Assembly: GCA_016303235.1 (NCBI GenBank)
Contig: JAEDMB010000097.1
Span: 1 to 7,370 of the forward strand
Length of the DNA: 7,370 nt
Source: Oscillospiraceae bacterium
Lineage (GTDB): Bacteria; Bacillota; Clostridia; Oscillospirales; Ruminococcaceae
Reading direction: 5' to 3'
The position numbers and the translations under genes are program-made. The notes beneath the pieces are model-generated. The model was not told the DNA's origin. It made no database searches and was given only the letters and a program-made list of their open reading frames with translations. The first letter of the stretch is position 1. The number at the start of each line of letters is the position of its first letter. Shown here in pieces: positions 1 through 6,975 of the stretch.

Positions 1-158
1 GTGCTGATACGGTTTTCAAGTTCTTCAAGCTTTTCGGCAAGCATTGAATTATATTTATTCTGTTTTTCTCCGAACTGTTTCAAATCGGAAGATGCTTTTA
101 AAAAGCCTCCGCTGTTTTCGGAATCATAAGTACTGCATTTTTTCCTGATAGAATCCAT
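1..158 (-). CDS. Unrecognised protein, N-terminal 52 residues (3' end beyond window)
   Basis: The frame is open from the ATG at 158 to the left edge and continues outside. It begins MDSIRKKCSTYDSENSGGF and ends with an Ala/Lys/Glu/Leu-rich stretch, NSMLAEKLEELENRIS, whose leucine and isoleucine spacing (L-x6-L-x6-I pattern) looks like the start of a coiled coil. No signal peptide or membrane span is visible, so it probably starts in the cytoplasm. Codon use and A/T bias look like those of the neighbours, and the gene begins two bases after the reductase stop, so it belongs to the operon. Proteins with an N-terminal coiled coil in such operons are often methyltransferases, chain-length regulators or multi-domain glycosyltransferases, but nothing here decides between them. 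I do not assign a function. Confidence 0.7.
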   Translation of the reverse strand, partial: MDSIRKKCSTYDSENSGGFLKASSDLKQFGEKQNKYNSMLAEKLEELENRIS

Positions 159-160
159 TT

Positions 161-1087
161 TCATCGCCTCCAGTAATCAAGTGTATTTTTAATTGTTTCC
201 TCAAGAGGAATTTCGGGTTTCCAGCCGGTATCTGCTTTAATTCTGGAAATATCCGCCTCAATGACAGGTATGTCAGACGGTCTTAATCTGTTCGGGTCAA
301 CAGTAACTTTTATATCTTTTTCCGACTGGGAAATAATCATATCAAGTATTTCCCGAATTGCTATCGCATTACCGCTTCCGACATTGTAAAGCTCTCCGGA
401 TTTTCCCTTTTCGCCTAAAAGCATATACGCTCTTACTACATCACGGACATCAGTGAAATCACGTTTAGCATCAAGATTTCCGACACACATTTCCGGAGCT
501 TTAAGACCTTTTTCAATTTCCGCAACCTGCTTGCAGAAATCGGATACCACAAACTGCGGTAGCTGTCCTGCACCTATATGATTGAATGCACGAACCATAA
601 TTATATCCATTTTGTAAGCTTTTGCATATATACTTCCAATCATTGACTGACACGCTTTAGTTACAGCATATATATTTCCGGGGCGTAAGGGTTCTTCCTC
701 TGATACGGGACAATGCTGTATATATCCGTATTCCTCGCCTGAACCTATAAGAATTATTCTTGATGACAATCCGGAATCCCTGAGGGAATCAAGAACATTC
801 AGACTTCCTTTTATATTTACGTCAACAGTCAGCTGTGGATTTTTCCACGAAAGTGCTACGGAACTCTGTGCCGAAAGATGATATATTATTTCCGGCTTTA
901 CTTCATCAAGAACCGCTGAAATCTGATTTTTTTCGAGTATATCAAGAACATGCGGTATACAGTCGGGATTTTTTATTTTTTCATTCGCAAGGCATGTGGA
1001 ATGTACTTCATAGCCGTTTTCAAGAAGTATTTCAGCAAGATAACCGCCTACAAATCCCGCACCGCCTATTATTAAAACCTTTTTCAT
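161..1087 (-). CDS. rmd: GDP-4-dehydro-6-deoxy-D-mannose reductase (RMD type)
   Basis: This extended short-chain dehydrogenase, 308 aa, is expected to reduce the 4-keto group of the GMD product to give GDP-D-rhamnose. The cofactor motif GGAGFVGG is at 8-15. The active site shows GSGEEYG (115-121) and YAVTK (140-144; Tyr140 and Lys144). RAFNHIGAGQ (166-175), GNLDAKRDFTDVRDVVRAY (203-221) and the C-terminal RPSDIPV (269-275) with DTGWKPEIPLEET (286-298) fit RMD proteins better than the ~320-residue GDP-fucose synthase (Fcl), whose C-terminal features are absent. A gmd gene in the same operon supports this strongly. GDP-6-deoxy-D-talose synthases are close relatives and cannot be excluded, since they differ in the face of hydride attack. 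Its ATG overlaps the preceding stop by ATGA, with AGGAGG six bases upstream, so expression should be strong and coupled. Confidence 0.85.
   Translation of the reverse strand: MKKVLIIGGAGFVGGYLAEILLENGYEVHSTCLANEKIKNPDCIPHVLDILEKNQISAVLDEVKPEIIYHLSAQSSVALSWKNPQLTVDVNIKGSLNVLDSLRDSGLSSRIILIGSGEEYGYIQHCPVSEEEPLRPGNIYAVTKACQSMIGSIYAKAYKMDIIMVRAFNHIGAGQLPQFVVSDFCKQVAEIEKGLKAPEMCVGNLDAKRDFTDVRDVVRAYMLLGEKGKSGELYNVGSGNAIAIREILDMIISQSEKDIKVTVDPNRLRPSDIPVIEADISRIKADTGWKPEIPLEETIKNTLDYWRR
167..171 (-). promoter_or_regulatory. Ribosome binding site that decides the start of the leftmost gene
   Basis: GGAGG lies within the last codons of the reductase gene. Two in-frame ATG codons follow. The one at 164 overlaps the reductase stop but is only 2 bases from GGAGG, too close for normal initiation. 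The one at 158 is 8 bases away, the preferred distance. The start at 158 is therefore favoured. Confidence 0.65.
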
Positions 1088-2208
1088 TTAATGCCTCCTG
1101 TCAGAGCCTCAAAAACTTCATCAAGAATTTTTCCGGAATCAAACATATCATGCACACGTCTGAATCCGTTTCTGCCATATGCCTCACGCAGATTTCTGTC
1201 GCCCGCAAGCATATTTATTGCATTTGCAAGCTGTATCGGACTGGACGGTTCAACAGTTATTCCGCTTACTCCGTCAACGCTTACATGCGGTACTCCCGTC
1301 GGAAGTGATGTATTTATAACCGGCTTTGAATATACCATAGCTTCAAGCTGTACTATTCCGAATGCTTCACTGTTCGCTACTGACGGCAATACAAATATAT
1401 CGCAGTCCGCAAATGCACATTTCAAATCATTATCGGGAAGAAATCCCAGAAAATGAACATTATTCATATTATGACTTCTTGCATATTCTTTCAGCGATGT
1501 TTCAAGAGTACCCGTTCCCGCTATGAAAAGCTCACAGTTATGAACATTCCGGAACGCTTTTAAAAGAATTTCAACTCCCTTGTAATATACAAGTCTGCCC
1601 GTAAAAAATACTTTTACTGCTGATTTGTCTATAAGCTTTTCTGTAAGTATCGGCTTACGCTTTATATTAATATATTCCCCTATATTTATTCCATACGGAA
1701 TTACACGGCATTTTTCACGGAATTTCGATATATAAGGCGAACTGTCTATATGTCCCTGCGTTGCAGTAAGAATCAGGTCAGCACGCTTTAAAAACTTCAT
1801 CATTATGGGCTTATAGAAAAACAGCAGTTTTTTCTGCTTTACAACGTCACTGTGCCAGCTTATTACAATTCTTCCCTTATATCCCGAAAGCAATACTGCC
1901 AAATCAGCAAGCGGAAAAGGTGTGTTTATATGAATTATATCGGATTTTTCCGCAAGTCTGCGGAAATTCCTTATAAACGAAAAAGAAAGCGGACACGAAA
2001 AATATGTTCCGAAACTTCCGGAGCGTATTATTTTTGCTCCGCTGATTTTTTCTTGTATAGTTTTCCCTCTGCCGTCACGGCATACAAGCACAATCAAATC
2101 GGATTTTCTGCTGAAATCCTCCGCATACTGTTTCACAAGGCTTTCAATTCCTCCGACATGCGGATAATATGCTTTATTAACTTCAAGTATTCTTAAATTT
2201 CCGTTCAT
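1084..2208 (-). CDS. Second GT4-type glycosyltransferase (GT-B fold)
   Basis: A second GT-B fold glycosyltransferase, 374 aa, not a close copy of the one before it. The acceptor domain has the glycine-rich loop YYPHVGGIE (14-22), NTPFPLADL (95-103) and WHSD (118-121). The donor domain has IPYGIN (170-175), FTGRLVYYKG (202-211; Arg205 and Lys210), IAGTGTLE (229-236) and FVLPSVANSEAFGIVQLEAM (272-291), with the EX7E pair at Glu281 and Glu289. NTSLPTGVPHVSVDGVSG (299-316) is the donor loop seen in many mannosyl- and rhamnosyltransferase-like proteins. Its ATG overlaps the preceding stop by ATGA, with AGGGA six bases before the ATG, so translation is probably coupled. It sits directly before the reductase gene that completes the deoxyhexose donor, making a GDP-deoxyhexose or GDP-mannose donor plausible. 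Exact specificity is unknown. Confidence 0.9.
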   Translation of the reverse strand: MNGNLRILEVNKAYYPHVGGIESLVKQYAEDFSRKSDLIVLVCRDGRGKTIQEKISGAKIIRSGSFGTYFSCPLSFSFIRNFRRLAEKSDIIHINTPFPLADLAVLLSGYKGRIVISWHSDVVKQKKLLFFYKPIMMKFLKRADLILTATQGHIDSSPYISKFREKCRVIPYGINIGEYINIKRKPILTEKLIDKSAVKVFFTGRLVYYKGVEILLKAFRNVHNCELFIAGTGTLETSLKEYARSHNMNNVHFLGFLPDNDLKCAFADCDIFVLPSVANSEAFGIVQLEAMVYSKPVINTSLPTGVPHVSVDGVSGITVEPSSPIQLANAINMLAGDRNLREAYGRNGFRRVHDMFDSGKILDEVFEALTGGIK

Positions 2209-3350
2209 ATCAGTTCCCTGTAAACCCTATATAATATTTCAGCCGATTTATCCCATGTAAATTTTTCCGCACGTTCACGACCTTCTCTGCTTAATCTTTC
2301 ACGCAGATTTCTGTCACTGTAAATTCTGTCAAGACCTTCCGCAATGCTGTTTACTGAATAAGCATCAACTATTACTGCACTGTTTCCGGTAACTTCCGGC
2401 AAGGACGCTTCTCCCGATGTAAGAACGGGTACACCGCATGCCATAGCTTCAAGCGGAGGCATTCCGAATCCCTCATATATTGACGGAAATACAAATGCAA
2501 CTGCTCCGCACATAAGGGCATTTATATCCTCTGACGGTATATATTTCGTAAAAATCACTTTCTTTTCTATACCCAGTTTTTCAGCTTTGGCATAGATATT
2601 ATCATAAAGCCAGCCCTTTCCTCCCGCAAGTACCAGATTCGGCGGATTATCCGTATTTTTTACAAATTCCGCATACGCTTCAATAAGTCTTTCAAGATTT
2701 TTTCTCGGTTCGATAGTTCCCAGATACAGAAAATATTCCTCTCCTGTTTCAAAATCCCTTTTAACACGTTTAATCCTATCCGTATCACTGCAAGGGTGAA
2801 ACTTATTCAAATCGACTCCGCAAGGCACGACTCTTATTTTATCCTGATACTGCGGAAAATACTTTATAATTTCCGTTTTTGAAAACTCCGAATCTGTTAC
2901 TATTATATCAGCTCGCTTCATAGATTTTTTCAATCCTGTATCAAGCATATATTTGGTTCTTGCCCTTACTGTTTCCGGAAATGCCTTATATACCATATCA
3001 TGAACAGTAACAACGGCTTTTCCTTTAACATTCGGAGGTACTATATAATTGAAAAAATGCGTTATATCACAGTCCGAACCGAAAAATTTACAATACGGCA
3101 ACGGAATAAAATTTGAAATCAATCTGTATAAATATCCCGAAAAATCTGCCGTATTTGTTTTTATTCCCGTATCAAGAAACTGCTTTATGCGTTCAGATTT
3201 CTGTGTATCGCCTTTCTGCGAAAAGAAATTATATAAATATTCATTTTCCGGATAAAGTCTTGCCATTGCGGTTGTCTGTCCCGCTTCGCACCAGCCTATT
3301 CCCGTTATTCTCTCGCTTACAAGCGGTAACGCATCAAACGCTATTTTCAT
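2205..3350 (-). CDS. GT4-type glycosyltransferase (GT-B fold)
   Basis: This cytoplasmic or membrane-associated retaining glycosyltransferase, 381 aa, probably adds mannose or D-rhamnose from a GDP donor to the lipid-linked primer. The N-terminal Rossmann domain carries the GIG segment near 17-19, TVHDM (115-119) and DSEFSK (153-158). The C-terminal donor-binding domain shows VPCGVD (175-180), YLGTIEPRKN (209-218, with the phosphate-binding Arg216 and Lys217), LAGGKGW (241-247) and FPSIYEGFGMPPLEAMACG (288-306), where Glu293 and Glu301 form the EX7E pair of the family. Length is typical. AAGGA lies nine bases before the ATG, directly after the palindromic repeat, so it can be translated independently of gmd. 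It overlaps the next glycosyltransferase gene by ATGA. Fold and class are certain. The sugar and linkage are inferred from the operon only; WbpY/WbpZ-like D-rhamnosyltransferases belong to the same GT4 family. Confidence 0.9.
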   Translation of the reverse strand: MKIAFDALPLVSERITGIGWCEAGQTTAMARLYPENEYLYNFFSQKGDTQKSERIKQFLDTGIKTNTADFSGYLYRLISNFIPLPYCKFFGSDCDITHFFNYIVPPNVKGKAVVTVHDMVYKAFPETVRARTKYMLDTGLKKSMKRADIIVTDSEFSKTEIIKYFPQYQDKIRVVPCGVDLNKFHPCSDTDRIKRVKRDFETGEEYFLYLGTIEPRKNLERLIEAYAEFVKNTDNPPNLVLAGGKGWLYDNIYAKAEKLGIEKKVIFTKYIPSEDINALMCGAVAFVFPSIYEGFGMPPLEAMACGVPVLTSGEASLPEVTGNSAVIVDAYSVNSIAEGLDRIYSDRNLRERLSREGRERAEKFTWDKSAEILYRVYRELI

Positions 3351-3382
3351 TATAATCTGTCCTTATTAAAAAAGTTTTCGGT

Positions 3383-3404
3383 CAAGCCTTTTTCAAAAGG
3401 CTTG
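3383..3404. repeat. Perfect 10-bp inverted repeat between gmd and the next glycosyltransferase gene
   Basis: CAAGCCTTTT and AAAAGGCTTG (3383-3392 and 3395-3404) are perfect complements separated by two bases, so the transcript can form a stable hairpin. In the direction of transcription a T6 run follows only after nine further bases, so it is not a textbook terminator, though partial termination or a 3'-end-protecting role for the gmd message is possible. A competing pairing of AAAAAG with CTTTTTT just downstream can also be drawn. The next gene's ribosome binding site lies immediately after. Confidence 0.7.
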
Positions 3405-3414
3405 CGGGGGAGGT

Positions 3415-3439
3415 CTGGAGGGGGCAGAGCCTCCTCCAG
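3415..3439. repeat. GC-rich inverted repeat abutting the gmd stop codon
   Basis: Arms CTGGAGG (3415-3421) and CCTCCAG (3433-3439) are perfect. Inside them a further GGC-AGA-GCC stem forms after one mismatch (G-U on the plus strand, A-C in the transcript), giving an 11-position hairpin with a 3-base loop. The outer arm begins at the base next to the TAA of gmd. The segment is strikingly G+C-rich for this AT-rich region. Together with the hairpin at 3383-3404 it looks like one copy of a dispersed intergenic repeat. Confidence 0.7.
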
Positions 3440-4480
3440 TTATTTTCCGATAACCTGATTTATTTTGATTTCTTCCTCTACTCGCTTCATATCGTTTTCA
3501 ACCATTCTCTTTACGAGTTCCGCAAATGAAATTTCACGCTTCCAGCCGAGTACACTCTCAGCCTTTGCCGGATTTCCGAGAAGTATATCAACTTCAGCGG
3601 GACGGAAGAATTTCGGATTTACCTTAACAATTGTCTTGCCTGTTGCCTTATCGATACCGATTTCGTCAACGCCTTCGCCCTTCCATTCGATTTCGATTCC
3701 GACATGTCCGAATGCTGTTTCCACAAATTCACGGACTGTTCTTGTTTCGTTAGTAGCAATTACATAGTCATCGGGTTTTTCCTGTTGTAACATAAGCCAC
3801 ATTGCTTTTACATAGTCCTTTGAATGTCCCCAGTCACGCTTTGAATCCATATTTCCGAGTTCTACATATTCCTGTACACCATGCTTTATTCTTGCAACAG
3901 CGTCAGTAATTTTTCTTGTAACAAATTCTATGCCACGTCTTTCGGATTCGTGATTGAATAAAATTCCCGAACATGCAAACATTCCATAGCTTTCACGGTA
4001 ATTCTTTGTAATCCAGTGACCGTAAAGCTTTGCAACACCGTACGGACTTCTCGGATAGAAAGGAGTTTTTTCTGTCTGAGGAATTTCCTGTACAAGTCCG
4101 AACATCTCGGAAGTAGATGCCTGATAGAATTTACATTCAGGCTTTACTATTCTTATAGCCTCAAGCATATTTGTAACGCCGATAGCATCAATATCAGCAG
4201 TTCCGAGAGGAGTGTCCCAGCTTGTTGCAACAAATGACTGTGCTGCGAGATTATAAACTTCGTCTGCCTGTGAAATCTTCATAGCTGATATAAGTGATAC
4301 GGGGTCTGTCATATCGGCATAGATAAGCTTTACCTTGTCTTTAAGATGTTCGATATTTCCGTAATCAACTGTTGCTTTTCTTCTCCATATGCCATATACA
4401 TTGTAGCCCTTTTCAAGAAGTAATTCTGCAAGATATGAGCCGTCCTGTCCTGTTATACCTGTAATAAGTGCATTTTTCAT
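3440..4480 (-). CDS. gmd: GDP-mannose 4,6-dehydratase
   Basis: This is an NAD(P)-dependent extended short-chain dehydrogenase, 346 aa, turning GDP-D-mannose into GDP-4-keto-6-deoxy-D-mannose. The dinucleotide fold is marked by GITGQDGSYLAE (8-19) and ADMTD (55-59). The active site shows TSEMFG (123-128; Thr123 and Glu125) and YGVAK (147-151; Tyr147 and Lys151), with the 24-residue Thr-to-Tyr spacing of the Escherichia coli enzyme. NHESERRG (176-183), FVTRKI (186-191) and GNMDSKRDWGHSKDYV (209-224) are the GMD signature, and FFRPAEVDILLG (291-302) is the usual C-terminal substrate-binding segment. The start is set by AAGGAG at 4491-4496, 10 bases before the ATG. Unlike its neighbours it does not overlap either flanking gene: 24 bases separate it from manC, and a palindromic element begins right after its TAA. 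Its product goes to the reductase encoded at 161-1087. Confidence 0.96.
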   Translation of the reverse strand: MKNALITGITGQDGSYLAELLLEKGYNVYGIWRRKATVDYGNIEHLKDKVKLIYADMTDPVSLISAMKISQADEVYNLAAQSFVATSWDTPLGTADIDAIGVTNMLEAIRIVKPECKFYQASTSEMFGLVQEIPQTEKTPFYPRSPYGVAKLYGHWITKNYRESYGMFACSGILFNHESERRGIEFVTRKITDAVARIKHGVQEYVELGNMDSKRDWGHSKDYVKAMWLMLQQEKPDDYVIATNETRTVREFVETAFGHVGIEIEWKGEGVDEIGIDKATGKTIVKVNPKFFRPAEVDILLGNPAKAESVLGWKREISFAELVKRMVENDMKRVEEEIKINQVIGK

Positions 4481-4504
4481 AGTTAAAAATCTCCTTAAAT
4501 AATT

Positions 4505-5581
4505 TTATATCAAATCTGTTCTGCCCTGTTCCTTAAGCTCTGCAATAACTTTTTTAACGTCCTGTGTATTATTCTTTGAGCATACAAGAACAGCGTCATC
4601 AGTATCGACAATAATCAAATCCTCAACCCCGACAGAGGCAATAAGACGTTTTCCTCCGCATATTGTAGTTCTTTCGGAATTGACTGAAATGACATTTCCC
4701 TCGATATAGTTCTTATTGCTGTCGACTTCGTTTATTCTTTCGACCGCAAGCCAGTTTCCTACATCGTCCCAGCCGAAACTTCCCGAAATAGTATATATAT
4801 CGTCAGCCTTTTCCATAATTCCGAAATCTATTGATTCACTGCGGAAAGCTGTAAATTCCTTTTCAAGAATTTTTTCAAAATCATCAGTTCCATATGCCTG
4901 ACCGATTCTCAAAGCTCCCTCATAAATATCGGGCATAAATTTTTTAAGATTATCCATTATGGAAGATACTTTCCATACAAACATACCGCTGTTCCAGAGA
5001 TACTTTCCGGAGGCAAGATATTCCTTTGCTGTTTCAAGATTCGGCTTTTCAACGAATCTTTCTACTTTGTATGCGTCATCATTTACTGATGATGTTTCAG
5101 AACCAAAATTTATATATCCGTAACCTGTTTCGGGATATGTCGGAGTTATTCCGATTGTTACAAGATTTTTTCCGTCAAGTGCCGTTGATATAGCTTTTTT
5201 AAGAGTATTTATATATAATCTTTCGTAGCTTATAAGATGGTCTGACGGTAAGACAAGCATTATTGCATCATCATACTTCTGATTGATTACTGCTCCTGCA
5301 AGAGCTATACACGGTGCAGTATTTCTTGCACACGGTTCAGCGAGTATGTTTTCAGACGGAATATCCGGAATCTGTTCCCTTACAAGCGGAATATACATAG
5401 CATTTGTAACTATATATATATCCTCCTTTGAAACAACGCCTGAAATTCTCTTGACTGTTTTCTGAATCATAGTTTCGCCGTCTTTAGTAAGAGATAAAAA
5501 CTGTTTCGGGTATGAATTACGACTCTTCGGCCAGAATCTTTCACCCCTGCCACCTGCCATAATAACTGCTGTTGTTTTCAT
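4505..5581 (-). CDS. manC: Mannose-1-phosphate guanylyltransferase (GDP-mannose pyrophosphorylase)
   Basis: This cytoplasmic enzyme, 358 aa, makes GDP-mannose from mannose-1-phosphate and GTP, feeding the dehydratase encoded next. The nucleotide-binding signature GGRGERFWPKSR is at 10-21, with PKQF at 25-28. Further family motifs are EPCARNTAPCIALA (82-95), PSDH (112-115), ETGYGYI (151-157), FVEKP (176-180), NSGMFVW (197-203) and FGWDDVGNW (269-277). A left-handed beta-helix-like C-terminal part follows. At 358 aa it is the short form, without the fused phosphomannose isomerase cupin domain of the ~470-residue bifunctional proteins, so mannose-6-phosphate supply must come from elsewhere. Its ATG overlaps the stop of the upstream transferase gene by ATGA, with AAGG six bases before the ATG inside that gene, so translation is probably coupled. 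Function is secure from motifs and context. Confidence 0.94.
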   Translation of the reverse strand: MKTTAVIMAGGRGERFWPKSRNSYPKQFLSLTKDGETMIQKTVKRISGVVSKEDIYIVTNAMYIPLVREQIPDIPSENILAEPCARNTAPCIALAGAVINQKYDDAIMLVLPSDHLISYERLYINTLKKAISTALDGKNLVTIGITPTYPETGYGYINFGSETSSVNDDAYKVERFVEKPNLETAKEYLASGKYLWNSGMFVWKVSSIMDNLKKFMPDIYEGALRIGQAYGTDDFEKILEKEFTAFRSESIDFGIMEKADDIYTISGSFGWDDVGNWLAVERINEVDSNKNYIEGNVISVNSERTTICGGKRLIASVGVEDLIIVDTDDAVLVCSKNNTQDVKKVIAELKEQGRTDLI

Positions 5582-6975
5582 TTTCTGCCTTCTTTCTTAT
5601 TGTCTGTATTGTTTTCATCAATGCCGAGAACTTCCTTTTCAGTTTCGGCATTGGTTTTATTCGGGAAAAACATTGTTTTCAGAGTCATAAGCATAAGCTG
5701 TAAATCAAGTCTGAAAGAGTAATTTTCAATATACATCAAATCCATTTTCAGCTTGTCATAAGGAGTTGTGTCATAAGTTCCCGTAACCTGTGCATAGCCC
5801 GTAAGACCTGCCTTTACTTTAAGCCTGTATTTAAATTCAGGAATAGTTTTTTCATATTCTTCGGCAAGCTCGGGACGTTCGGGGCGTGGCCCTACTATCG
5901 ACATATCACCTTTTAATATATTGAAAAGCTGTGGAAGTTCATCTATACGGCAACTTCTTATAATTCTTCCGACCGGAGTTATACGCTTGTCATAATCCTT
6001 TGCAAGCTGTGGCACTCCCGATTTTTCAGCATCAGCAACCATACTTCTGAACTTGTATATATAAAATTCCTTTTCATCTATTGTAAGTCTTTTCTGACGA
6101 TATATAATATTTCCGCCGTCACATAACTTTACTGCTAACGCTGTTACAAGCATTATCGGACTGAAAAGTATTATCATCAACAGTGATATTATTATATCAG
6201 CCGTTCTTTTGATAAAACGCTGTTCAAAAGTCAGTCCGCCGTTACGGCACAATATAAGCGGAGTATCAAAAAGCCTTATATCCTCTGCACTTCTTAATAT
6301 AATATCTGAAATTTTCGGGACAATATACGCCCTTATATCATTCCTGAAACAGAATTTCATATAGTCATTTCTGCTCTTTGCGGGAATATCGCATATAATG
6401 ACTCCCTCATATTTCAGAATATGCTTTTTAACTTCGTCCTCGTTTTCAAAATCGCCTATATTGACTGATTCGCATATCATATACTTGTCAACACGTGTAC
6501 TCATTTTCATGACGAGCGACGCTGCCTGACGACTTCCGTAAAGAATAATCAGCCGTCGGGGAGGATATACAAAAAAATATATTTTATCTACAAACATATT
6601 CCAGAAAAAAATAAAAATGACTTCCGCCACTGTAAGATATACTATCGGGAATCCCCTCATAAAGTCACGCCCTATAAGGCTTATCTGAAAATAAGTAATT
6701 ACATTGACGCATACTATTGAAATCATCTGCGAATAGAACATGTCGGTTTTTTTCAGATATCCGACTTTAAATCCTCCGTAAGCCTTGAAAAATATCATAA
6801 TCAGTATAGTATATATTGCAATCAATACCCAGTTTCCTCGCCTGTAATAAGGGAGAATTATAGTATCGCTGTAATATCTGTACCATATAAACGCAAAAAA
6901 TGCTGTAAGAAATCCCAGAAGTATCATTGACGCTCCGAAAGAAAAAAGTCTTTTATACTGGTCTCTTTTATTCAT
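5578..6975 (-). CDS. Polyprenyl glycosylphosphotransferase (initiating sugar transferase)
   Basis: This membrane enzyme, 465 aa, moves a sugar-1-phosphate from a UDP-sugar to undecaprenyl phosphate and so starts a lipid-linked glycan. Four membrane spans lie at about 13-32, 49-64, 80-101 and 108-128. A soluble Rossmann-like region follows at about 140-250, then a hydrophobic re-entrant segment at 257-283 with the Ser-Pro break at 272-273. The catalytic bacterial sugar transferase domain fills about 285-437, with KFRSM (308-312), the DE dyad in RIDELPQL (345-346), VGPRPERPE (361-369) and AGLTGYAQVTG (389-399). Length and layout match the WbaP/CpsE-type large monotopic transferases. A hydrophilic tail of about 25 residues follows the domain. 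It is the first gene after the promoter and overlaps manC by ATGA. The donor sugar (glucose, galactose or an N-acetyl sugar) cannot be read from the sequence. Family assignment is firm. Confidence 0.93.
   Translation of the reverse strand: MNKRDQYKRLFSFGASMILLGFLTAFFAFIWYRYYSDTIILPYYRRGNWVLIAIYTILIMIFFKAYGGFKVGYLKKTDMFYSQMISIVCVNVITYFQISLIGRDFMRGFPIVYLTVAEVIFIFFWNMFVDKIYFFVYPPRRLIILYGSRQAASLVMKMSTRVDKYMICESVNIGDFENEDEVKKHILKYEGVIICDIPAKSRNDYMKFCFRNDIRAYIVPKISDIILRSAEDIRLFDTPLILCRNGGLTFEQRFIKRTADIIISLLMIILFSPIMLVTALAVKLCDGGNIIYRQKRLTIDEKEFYIYKFRSMVADAEKSGVPQLAKDYDKRITPVGRIIRSCRIDELPQLFNILKGDMSIVGPRPERPELAEEYEKTIPEFKYRLKVKAGLTGYAQVTGTYDTTPYDKLKMDLMYIENYSFRLDLQLMLMTLKTMFFPNKTNAETEKEVLGIDENNTDNKKEGRK

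Noticed and set aside
161..1087. Reading the reductase as GDP-L-fucose synthase (Fcl)
   Set aside because: The length (308 aa) and the RPSDIPV C-terminal motif fit RMD better. Fcl proteins also carry out epimerisation and have different active-site and C-terminal segments.
835..1456. Two plus-strand open frames of 157 and 121 codons
   Set aside because: They lie opposite the reductase and second glycosyltransferase genes, which have unmistakable family motifs. Their translations are Ser/Phe/Cys-rich and unrelated to any motif, as expected of antisense shadows.
3349..3354. TATAAT overlapping the start codon of the glycosyltransferase gene, as an internal promoter
   Set aside because: The only -35-like sequence upstream (TTGACC, about 25 bp away) is too far, and a start would fall inside the coding region.
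3049..3767. Plus-strand open frames of 68, 80 and 100 codons
   Set aside because: They are antisense to the first glycosyltransferase and gmd, with low-complexity Ser/Ile/Phe translations and no supporting ribosome binding site or family motif.
5411..5421. TATATATATAT run as a promoter or repeat
   Set aside because: It lies inside manC and simply encodes the conserved DIYIV strand. No -35 partner was seen.
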